Assembly: GCF_014698835.1 (NCBI RefSeq) | Contig: NZ_JACJTU010000004.1 | Span: 124,001 to 188,000, forward strand | Length of the DNA: 64,000 nucleotides | DNA from: Nostoc paludosum FACHB-159 | GTDB lineage: Bacteria; Cyanobacteriota; Cyanobacteriia; Cyanobacteriales; Nostocaceae | Direction: 5' to 3' | Shown: positions 50,101-56,155 of the stretch, piece by piece | Layout: every line of letters starts with the position of its first letter | Numbering within the stretch: position 1 is the stretch's first letter | The notes under the pieces: model-generated | What the model was told of the DNA's origin: nothing | Databases searched by the model: none | Seen by the model: only the letters and a program-made list of their open reading frames with translations | Position numbers and translations under genes: made by a program

Positions 50101-52467
50101 CGAGAACAAAGAAAAATTAGTGAGACAAAACTGAATAAGTTTCTGAGACGCGCCCTTTTGAGTTCCGTCGCCGCAGGTTTAGGATTTGCTGCTTTAGCAG
50201 CGGCAACATTCCAGTGGGCAGTAGAGGCAAATGTTAGTCAAATTAACGCCATCAATAATTCTTCAGAAGCCTTTGCTATCTCCGGACAATATCCAGATGC
50301 TTTAATAACAGCCTTAAGGGCAAGTAGCAAACTCAAGCATACAATTTGGGCACAGCACGAAAACGATACTCTAATGCACACTGTGTTAACTTTACAGCAA
50401 GCGGTTTATTTAAAGCCAAACGAGAAGAAAGAAAATCGCGCCATAGAAGTTAACACTTTAGAAGGGCATAGCAGTTCGGTCTTAAGCGTAGCCTTCAGCC
50501 CCGATGGCAAGACACTGGCTTCTGGCAGTAATGACAAGACCATCAAACTCTGGGATGTCAGCACGGGCAAAGCCATCAAAACCCTCACAGGGCATAGCAG
50601 TAGGGTCTATAGCGTAGTCTTCAGCCCCGATGGCAAGACACTGGCTTCTGGCAGTAATGACAACACCATCAAACTCTGGGATGTCAGCACGGGCAAAGCC
50701 ATCAAAACCCTGACTGGGCATAGCAGTAGGGTCTATAGCGTAGTCTTCAGCCCCGATGGCAAGACACTGGCTTCTGGCAGTTATGACAAGACCATCAAAC
50801 TCTGGGATGTCAGTACGGGCAAAGCCATCAAAACCCTGACTGGGCATAGTAGTTCGGGTTATAGCGTAGTCTTCAGCCCCGATGGCAAGACACTGGCTTC
50901 TGGCAGTTATGACAAGACCATCAAACTCTGGGATGTCAGTACGGGCAAAGCCATCAAAATCCTGACTGGGCATAGCAGTAAGGTCTGGGGCGTAGTCTTC
51001 AGCCCCGATGGTAAGACACTGGCTTCTGGCAGTGATGACAAGACCATCAAACTCTGGGATGTCAGCACGGGCAAAACCATCAAAACCCTGAGTGGGCATA
51101 GCAGTTCGGTCTTAAGCGTAGTCTTCAGCCCCGATGGCAAGACACTGGCTTCTGGCAGTGATGACAACACCATCAAACTCTGGGGTATCAGCACGGGCAA
51201 AACCATCAAAACCCTGAGTGGGCATAGCAGTTTGGTCTGGGGCGTAGTCTTCAGCCCCGATGGCAAGACACTGGCTTCTGGCAGTTATGACAAGACCATC
51301 AAACTCTGGGGTGTCAGCACGGGCAAAACCATCAAAACCCTGACTGGGCATAGTAGTTCGGGTTATAGCGTAGTCTTCAGCCCCGATGGCAAGACACTGG
51401 CTTCTGGCAGTTATGACAAGACCATCAAACTCTGGGATGTCAGTACGGGCAAAGCCATCAAAATCCTGACTGGGCATAGTAGTACGGTCTGGGGCGTAGT
51501 CTTCAGCGCTGATGGTAAGACACTGGCTTCTGGCAGTGATGACAAGACCATCAAACTCTGGGATGTCAGCACGGGCAAAGCCATCAAAACCCTGACTGGG
51601 CATAGCAGTTCGGTCTTAAGCGTAGTCTTCAGCCCCGATGGCAAGACACTGGCTTCTGGCAGTGATGACAACACCATCAAACTCTGGGATGTCAGCACAG
51701 GCAAAGCCATCAAAACCCTGACTGGGCATAGCAGTAGGGTCTATAGCGTAGTCTTCAGCCCCGATGGTAAGACACTGGCTTCTGGCAGTAATGACAACAC
51801 CATCAAACTCTGGGATGTCAGCACGGGCAAAGCCATCAAAACCCTGACTGGGCATAGTAGTTTGGTCTTAAGCGTAGTCTTCAGCCCCGATGGCAAGACA
51901 CTGGCTTCTGGCAGTAATGACAACACCATCAAACTCTGGGATGTCAGCATGGGCAAAGCCATCAAAACCTTGACTGGGCATAGCAGTTTGGTCTGGGGCG
52001 TAGTCTTCAGCCCCGATGGCAAGACACTGGCTTCTGGCAGTTATGACAAGACCATCAAACTCTGGGATGTCAGCACGGGCAAAGCCATCAAAACCCTGAC
52101 TGGGCATAGTAATAGGGTCTATAGCGTAGTCTTCAGCTCTGATGGTAAGACACTGGCTTCTGGCAGTGATGACAACACCGTGATTTTATGGGACTTGGAT
52201 TTCGATAATTTATTGCTCAGTGGTTGCAACTTGCTAAATAATTACCTCATTGCCCATCCAGAAGTGTTAGAAGAGTTGCAATCGTGCCAAACTCCAGCGC
52301 AGTTGGCGCAAGGGGCGACAGTGTTAGTCATCCAAGGTGAGAAGTTAGCGCGAAATGATGATATTAATGGCGCTGTTGCAAAGTTCAACAAAGCACAGCA
52401 ATGGGATAGTAAATTAAAGTTTGATTCCCAGGCGAGGGCGAAAGAGTTTGTCAACAAAACCAGGTAG
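47185..52467 (+). CDS. Giant STAND-type NTPase with TPR and fourteen WD40 repeats
   Basis: 1760 residues. Residues 1-190: an alpha/beta domain (LQQLAWAIESSVGQFKLILARCNY, then IKLLVVQQ, PACVMVVGLETV and FPLVLWIDDEIY) that looks like an AAA-like module without an intact P-loop. About 200-470: TPR-like helical repeats. STAND ATPase: Walker A IHGQSGVGKSSLVNAG (loop 519-527) and Walker B VLIFDQFEEFF (Asp683), followed by helical and winged regions. A hydrophobic segment at 989-1011 is a possible membrane helix. Fourteen 42-residue WD40 repeats (1092-1679), enough for two seven-bladed propellers, then a helical tail. Repeat DNA intrudes twice, at 579-641 and about 879-905. Such proteins usually sense a ligand with the propeller and oligomerise on ATP binding. 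Last gene of the operon. Confidence 0.9.
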   Translation: MTDSPQPPKDNPVNNDVYDGLRLRSLQQLAWAIESSVGQFKLILARCNYAKLRDRLIQKLREICQVEIKLLVVQQSHRTLFTAIREEFGQNLPACVMVVGLETVPNIAAMLTSANQVREEFRKNFAFPLVLWIDDEIYKQLMQIAPDLESWATTRNFAIAQNELIDLLQQLAEQYFNNTLNLNLDDYGVLETELAAAQRDLQDSRPELKANLSSLLGLVKQVSNKIDIALEHYKVALELFRQLNYKKQQIKILGEITFCYYLKAFKNQDINHPDWHSTRNYLEQYINQIGEHKRLIANSILKIGVILRDLQEWEHLKNLAAQALEIHRYDNQIIELAKDYGFLAEVALAEQSWLEANQFAQQAIKIVDGHSTTLLISNDLSLYRFLLARSQYHLGAYQQAIHNLETAKDISNPQVDLKLYLNILAHLQKLYFEQKAYLAAYEMKQQQRSVEQQFGLRAFIGAGRLQATKQLGATGFVPLRVNNKDSIAPEIAASGRQLDVERLIERIGRPDKKLIVIHGQSGVGKSSLVNAGLVPALKNQAIGIQDNLPVVMRVYTNWVEELGRLLGRDKGDEGDEAELEPEHSRLEPEHSRLEPKHSRLEPERSRLEPKHSRLEPERSRLEPKHSHLELEHSRLEPEHSRLELRLSTSKTQTSHSSLLTPNSLLTQFRENEQRNLRTVLIFDQFEEFFFIYTEPAQRKQFFEFLGECLNVLSLKVILSLRVDYIHYLLECNDLPSLKIIGNDILSNNVLYKLGNFSPDDAKSIIQRLTENTSFRLEDALVKQLVQDLAEELGEVRPIELQVVGAQLQTENITTLAEYHQRGTKEQLVKRYLDEVVNDCGVENQQAAEFLLYLLTDEKGTRPLKTRAELERDLLPYFSEIPPTPLKKGGFILSTPLLRGSPKAGGSEARAEQASEISKLDLILEIFVQSGLVVFLPENPADRYQLVHDYIAGFIRQQQEPKLKQVMAELEKEREQRKISETKLNKFLRRALLSSVAAGLGFAALAAATFQWAVEANVSQINAINNSSEAFAISGQYPDALITALRASSKLKHTIWAQHENDTLMHTVLTLQQAVYLKPNEKKENRAIEVNTLEGHSSSVLSVAFSPDGKTLASGSNDKTIKLWDVSTGKAIKTLTGHSSRVYSVVFSPDGKTLASGSNDNTIKLWDVSTGKAIKTLTGHSSRVYSVVFSPDGKTLASGSYDKTIKLWDVSTGKAIKTLTGHSSSGYSVVFSPDGKTLASGSYDKTIKLWDVSTGKAIKILTGHSSKVWGVVFSPDGKTLASGSDDKTIKLWDVSTGKTIKTLSGHSSSVLSVVFSPDGKTLASGSDDNTIKLWGISTGKTIKTLSGHSSLVWGVVFSPDGKTLASGSYDKTIKLWGVSTGKTIKTLTGHSSSGYSVVFSPDGKTLASGSYDKTIKLWDVSTGKAIKILTGHSSTVWGVVFSADGKTLASGSDDKTIKLWDVSTGKAIKTLTGHSSSVLSVVFSPDGKTLASGSDDNTIKLWDVSTGKAIKTLTGHSSRVYSVVFSPDGKTLASGSNDNTIKLWDVSTGKAIKTLTGHSSLVLSVVFSPDGKTLASGSNDNTIKLWDVSMGKAIKTLTGHSSLVWGVVFSPDGKTLASGSYDKTIKLWDVSTGKAIKTLTGHSNRVYSVVFSSDGKTLASGSDDNTVILWDLDFDNLLLSGCNLLNNYLIAHPEVLEELQSCQTPAQLAQGATVLVIQGEKLARNDDINGAVAKFNKAQQWDSKLKFDSQARAKEFVNKTR
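48919..49107 (+). repeat. Nine-unit 21-bp array encoding LEPEHSR-type heptapeptides
   Basis: Nine in-frame units (LEPEHSR, LEPKHSR, LEPERSR, LELEHSR) at residues 579-641 of the STAND protein, between Walker A and Walker B. A tenth degenerate unit (LELRLST) leads into CTCACTCCTAACTCC-type repeats up to about 49185. Unit length is a multiple of three, so copy-number change keeps the frame. Confidence 0.95.
49821..49901. repeat. 81-bp palindromic element inserted in frame in a coding region
   Basis: Begins GATCCCCCC and ends GGGGGGATC, with inner pairs CCCCCCTTAAAAAGGGGGG and CCCCCTTATTAAGGGGG. This resembles a dispersed cyanobacterial intergenic repeat. Here it is 27 codons long and is read as part of the STAND protein (PPTPLKKGG, STPLLRGSPKAGG). 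Confidence 0.88.
50458..52221 (+). repeat. Fourteen near-identical 126-bp WD40 units
   Basis: Each unit encodes 42 residues, GHSS-xxx-SVVFSPDGKTLASGS-xD-x-TIKLWDVSTGKAIKTL. Differences cluster at the three residues after GHSS (SVL, RVY, SGY, KVW, LVW, TVW) and at the x-D-K/N pair. Antisense frames open throughout the block are artefacts of repetition. Confidence 0.97.
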
Positions 52468-53004
52468 CGTATCTTCCCCCTCAAGAATTTGAGGTGATTT
52501 TAAAACTTCCACATCCTGCCCTGGACGATAAATTTCTACTTCCTGTTTTTTTCTATTTATCAACCAACCTAGACGACAACCATTTTCGATATACTCTTGC
52601 ATCTTCTTTTGAGTTTTTATCAAGCTGTCATTAGGTGAAAGTATCTCGATAACAAAATCAGGACATACGGGAATAAATTTTTCTCTTTGCTCTTTAGTCA
52701 AAGCATCCCAGCGAGATTTTTCTACCCAAGCAACATCTGGAGAACGGTCAGCCCCCGAAGGTAAAGTAAATCCAGTTGACGAATCAAAAACTTCGCCCAA
52801 TTGATTTTGGTCGTTCCAGAACCATATTTGAGCGTTAATATGAGAATTACTTTTTCCTGTTTCTCCTCCCGTAGGTGGCATTATAATCAATTCTCCTTGG
52901 GCATTGCGTTCTAATTTTAAATCGGGATTTTCTTGACACAACTGATAAAACTGCTCTCTTGTTAGTTTAATTACAGAATTCAGATTTAATGTAAGTGCCG
53001 TCAT
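52414..53004 (-). CDS. Uma2 family (DUF820) putative restriction-type endonuclease
   Basis: 196 residues. N-terminal LTREQFYQLCQENPDLKLERNAQGELIIMPPTGGETGKSNSHI is typical of the family. The PD-(D/E)xK-like core shows RSPDVAWVEKSRW, then CPDFVIEILSPNDSLIKTQKKMQEYIENGCRLGWLINRKKQEVEIY, with Asp, Glu and Lys in the expected order. Uma2 proteins are very abundant in cyanobacteria; their function is mostly unproven, although a nuclease fold is established. Its 3' end overlaps the 3' end of the STAND gene by 54 bases in convergent orientation, which can cause transcriptional interference or antisense regulation. Confidence 0.9.
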   Translation of the reverse strand: MTALTLNLNSVIKLTREQFYQLCQENPDLKLERNAQGELIIMPPTGGETGKSNSHINAQIWFWNDQNQLGEVFDSSTGFTLPSGADRSPDVAWVEKSRWDALTKEQREKFIPVCPDFVIEILSPNDSLIKTQKKMQEYIENGCRLGWLINRKKQEVEIYRPGQDVEVLKSPQILEGEDTLPGFVDKLFRPRLGIKL

Positions 53005-53155
53005 AGGAGTATTTCCCGTTTTTGTTCGCTGACTAAGCTCAAACCTATATTAATTTTGATATACACCACAATAAAATTTTGGGTATTTCATTGCAACCTT
53101 TCCAGCCTGTTTTAACTGCTGTTTGAATAGATCGCTATGTCATTCTGCATCCAGA

Positions 53156-53186
53156 TGTAGAGACGTTGCAATGCAACGTCTCTACA
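53156..53186. repeat. 31-bp dispersed palindrome, right copy
   Basis: TGTAGAGACGTTGCA, central A, then its exact complement; matches the copy at 45195-45225 apart from the central base. It lies between the divergent Uma2 and hydrolase genes. Confidence 0.92.
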
Positions 53187-53260
53187 AGGATTTTGATATC
53201 ACGCACATTTCGGCAATTTTTTTATAATAGTATTTCAACGCTAATAAATTAGAGGAGACT

Positions 53261-54163
53261 GTGACTACTACACTACACTGGCAGGAGCGAGTTGGTAATC
53301 AAAGAGATTGGGTTTGGCGTGGCTGGCAAACTCGCTATACTTATATTCGCTCTGCCAAAAATGACGAAAAGACACAACCTCTAATTCTGTTACATGGCTT
53401 TGGCGCTTCCATTGGTCATTGGCGACATAATTTAGAAGTGTTAGCCGAACATCACACCGTTTACGCCCTAGATATGCTGGGTTTTGGCGCTTCGGAAAAA
53501 GCCGCAGCTAATTACAGCGTTGAACTTTGGGTAGAGCAAGTTTACGATTTTTGGCAAACATTTATCCGTCAACCAGCAATATTAATCGGCAATTCCAACG
53601 GTTCGCTGATTTCTCTGGCGGCGGCGGCGGCTCATCCCGACATGGTGCGGGGTGTGGTGATGATGAGTTTACCCGATCCTTCACTAGAACAAGAAGCAAT
53701 TCCTCCTGTGCTGCGACCAGTAGTGAGAGGAATTAAAAATATTGTGGCTTCGCCGTTGATTCTCAAACCTGTGTTTAACTTTGTCCGTCGTCCGGGAGTG
53801 CTGCGTCGCTGGGCGAGTCTCGCCTACGCTAACCCAGAAGCGATAACCGACGAACTGATAGAAATTTTAGCTGGCCCTCCCCAAGACCGAGGTTCGGCGA
53901 GGGCTTTTAGTGCTTTGTTTAAAGCGACAATTGGAATTAATTTTAGTCCGAATGTCAAGGAGTTATTACCAACCTTAACAATTCCCATGCTGTTAATTTG
54001 GGGACAAAAAGATCGGTTTGTTCCGCCAGCCTTGGCTAGCCAATTTGCCCAATATAATGACAAATTGGAAGTGCTGAATTTAGAAGACGTGGGTCATTGT
54101 CCCCATGATGAATGTCCAGAGCAAGTGAACCAAGCGATTTTAGATTGGATAAACAGGAGTTAG
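53261..54163 (+). CDS. Alpha/beta hydrolase
   Basis: 300 residues from a GTG start at 53261, preceded by AGAGGAGA at good spacing. LILLHGFGASIGHWRHNLEVLAEHHTVYALDMLGFGASEK is the oxyanion-hole region. The nucleophile elbow is LIGNSNGSLISLAAAAAHPD: Gly-Asn-Ser-Asn-Gly with Ser as nucleophile. LLIWGQKDRFVPP supplies the acid Asp and VLNLEDVGHCPHDECPEQVNQAILDW the catalytic His. This HGFG/GNSNG type occurs in photosynthetic organisms, including pheophytinase and chlorophyll-related hydrolases, and in other small-ester hydrolases; the substrate is open. The stop is followed by a dispersed palindrome. Monocistronic. Confidence 0.9.
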   Translation: MTTTLHWQERVGNQRDWVWRGWQTRYTYIRSAKNDEKTQPLILLHGFGASIGHWRHNLEVLAEHHTVYALDMLGFGASEKAAANYSVELWVEQVYDFWQTFIRQPAILIGNSNGSLISLAAAAAHPDMVRGVVMMSLPDPSLEQEAIPPVLRPVVRGIKNIVASPLILKPVFNFVRRPGVLRRWASLAYANPEAITDELIEILAGPPQDRGSARAFSALFKATIGINFSPNVKELLPTLTIPMLLIWGQKDRFVPPALASQFAQYNDKLEVLNLEDVGHCPHDECPEQVNQAILDWINRS

Positions 54164-54183
54164 GAGAGGCGATAAATCGGAGA

Positions 54184-54215
54184 GACGGAGAAACGCGATT
54201 CATCGCGTCTGTACA
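54184..54215. repeat. Dispersed palindromic element, degenerate
   Basis: ACGCGAT-TC-ATCGCGT core flanked by GAGA and CTGTACA: same family as 4701-4729, between convergent hydrolase and BON genes. Confidence 0.65.
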
Positions 54216-54255
54216 AGAGTTAAGAATTATTCTCCTTGTCTCCTGTGCCCTATTC

Positions 54256-54624
54256 TTAGCCGATGGTTGTTTGGCTGCTGTCAACGTTTGTGGCGCCGTT
54301 CACAGTACGGGCGACAGAAATCATTCTGTCAAGGATTTGTTGGTTGGGAACTTTACCTTTTAATACTACAGTGCTGCCTGTTTGAGCAACCCAAAGGGTA
54401 TTAACATCATCAAGTTGGGCGTCTTGGTCGAATGCCAAGGCTACTCGTTTGGCTAGACCACTTTGGTCATATTCTCCATTTAATCCTAGACGTTCTGGCG
54501 GTGTTGTTTGTGTAGCGGTAGGCGCAGCAGTAGCAGTAGGAGTTTGGGGTATTGCTTGTGGAGTAGGGTTTACTTCAGCATTTTGAGGTTTTTCCATTCC
54601 AAATAGTCTTTGTAACCAACCCAT
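54256..54624 (-). CDS. BON-domain protein
   Basis: 122 residues. MGWLQRLFGMEKPQN start, then a low-complexity Thr/Pro/Ala linker (about 18-45, PTPQAIPQTPTATAAPTATQTTPPE), then a BON domain (about 50-122): LAKRVALAFDQDAQLDDVNTLWVAQTGSTVVLKGKVPNQQILDRMISVARTVNGATNVDSSQ. BON domains bind phospholipids or form periplasmic/cytoplasmic stress-related complexes. No clear signal peptide; location unsure. Monocistronic on the minus strand, convergent with the hydrolase gene. Confidence 0.85.
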   Translation of the reverse strand: MGWLQRLFGMEKPQNAEVNPTPQAIPQTPTATAAPTATQTTPPERLGLNGEYDQSGLAKRVALAFDQDAQLDDVNTLWVAQTGSTVVLKGKVPNQQILDRMISVARTVNGATNVDSSQTTIG

Positions 54625-54896
54625 AACAACTTATCTCCGATAAAAAGTTCAATTAGATTTGACTATACAAGTTTTACCAACGTTTAACATCTGCCGATGA
54701 AAAGAGATGCGATCGAAGAGAATGCTGCTTGGGAAATAAATTCTAGACAAATTATCTCTACCAATTGAGATGAGTGCAGCTATTAAGTTTAAAATAAAAG
54801 GTCTCACTTATTTTTTTTAGTGGAGCAGTACGTCTAGCGTAGTCTTTAGCTAGTGTCTGCGTTACTCAAATCCTGCTCTAGCCTCTGTTGGCGAAG

Positions 54897-55415
54897 ATGA
54901 AACATACTCTTTCTGTTCTGGTAGAAGATGAGGCGGGTGTTCTGTCCCGCATTTCTGGTTTATTTGCCCGTCGTGGTTTTAATATTGAAAGCCTTGCTGT
55001 TGGCCCGGCTGAACAGGGAGGAGTTTCACGAATTACGATGGTTGTACCTGGTGACGATCGCGTCATCGAACAACTCACCAAGCAATTATACAAGTTAGTC
55101 AATGTCCTCAAGGTACAGGATATTACCGAAACTCCTTGTGTGGAGCGAGAATTGATGCTGTTAAAGGTGAATGCTACTAGCAGCAATCGTTCTGAAGTTA
55201 TCGAACTGTCTGGGATTTTCCGGGCGCGAGTTGTGGATGTGGCGGAAGATTCTCTGACTTTAGAAGTTGTGGGAGATCCAGGTAAAATGGTAGCGATCGT
55301 GCAGGTGTTACAAAAATTTGGTCTCAGAGAAATCGCCCGCACTGGCAAAATCGCCCTCACTCGTGAATCGGGTGTGAATACCGAATTGCTCAAATCTTTG
55401 GAAGCAAAGGTTTAG
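54897..55415 (+). CDS. ilvN: Acetolactate synthase small (regulatory) subunit
   Basis: 172 residues from the ATG at 54897 ([19 protein letters not shown]); a TTG nine bases earlier is less likely. The ACT domain holds [37 protein letters not shown], with the glycine-rich valine-binding region. The second half ([47 protein letters not shown] and [20 protein letters not shown]) is the ALS_ss_C domain. It binds the catalytic subunit IlvB and confers feedback inhibition by valine in branched-chain amino acid synthesis. ilvB is not nearby, as is usual in cyanobacteria. A hairpin and a terminator follow. Confidence 0.96.
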   Translation: MKHTLSVLVEDEAGVLSRISGLFARRGFNIESLAVGPAEQGGVSRITMVVPGDDRVIEQLTKQLYKLVNVLKVQDITETPCVERELMLLKVNATSSNRSEVIELSGIFRARVVDVAEDSLTLEVVGDPGKMVAIVQVLQKFGLREIARTGKIALTRESGVNTELLKSLEAKV

Positions 55416-55469
55416 GAGTTAAGAAGAAGTCAGAATTCAGAAGTCAGAATTCAGAATCCATCAATAGGT

Positions 55470-55502
55470 AGTAGGGTAGGCAGGTAGCTGTGCTACCCTA
55501 CT
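55470..55502. repeat. 10-bp-stem hairpin downstream of ilvN
   Basis: AGTAGGGTAG (55470-55479) and CTACCCTACT (55493-55502) with a 13-base loop, preceded by AGTCAGAATTCAGA-type repeats at 55428-55458. No U-tract; probably a dispersed palindromic repeat. Confidence 0.65.
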
Positions 55503-55542
55503 GTAATTTAATCAATTTTGTTTTGGAATAAGGAAAATTTTT

Positions 55543-55566
55543 AACCCACCTGCGTGGGTTTTATTT
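55543..55566 (+). terminator. Intrinsic terminator after ilvN
   Basis: AACCCAC-CTGC-GTGGGTT (55543-55560), followed by TTATTT. A 7-bp GC-containing stem with a U-rich tail, 128 bases past the ilvN stop. Confidence 0.75.
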
Positions 55567-56155
55567 GTGTAGCTTTTAATTCTATCGATCGCGGCTTAAG
55601 TTAAAACACTAATCACATAGGTTAAGACATAATGACAAGCTAGAATGCTAGGAATAGTAATACTTTTACCTAGTGCCTCTTGCCTTGTGCTATAGCTTTT
55701 GGCTTTCTTTTGACTTTCAAATTTTATCTTCTTTAGTAACAAGAATTACTCCTATACACTATCATCCACTATTATGTCTTTTTATGTGCGCGATCGACGC
55801 CAGTTTGGCATGACGCAACATATAAGAAACTGCTACAAGTTTGTTAGAAAGATAAAACATTAAAACTAAGTTTTAATAGCCCTCTCATCTGGCTATTACT
55901 TGATTTTAAATGTTTCATTAAAAGAAATTAGCGTATTTATTTAGAGCAAAAAGATTGCTTCGATATAAATGTTAATGCTCAAGAATATATACATTAAATG
56001 TAAGTTAAACAAATACCTTACATCTCAAATTAGTGAAATTTGCATTTAAAGGGTAACTTTACACTATATAAATCCTTTTTTGAGGATAAACGGCTATATT
56101 TGATTGTCTAATCGAACCGATGATTATTTAGATTATTCTAGAGGTTTTGACAGGC
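55567..56155. other. Long intergenic/leader region before the exopolysaccharide genes
   Basis: About 590 bases without a gene. A CGCGATCG site lies at about 55790. Probably carries the promoter and a long untranslated leader of the polysaccharide operon. I saw no ops/JUMPstart element. Confidence 0.5.

Noticed and set aside
50482..52107. Several long antisense open frames opposite the WD40 repeats
   Set aside because: They repeat the same peptide (GFDGFARADIPEFDG) and arise because the 126-base unit has no stop in those frames. The sense frame has the domain evidence.
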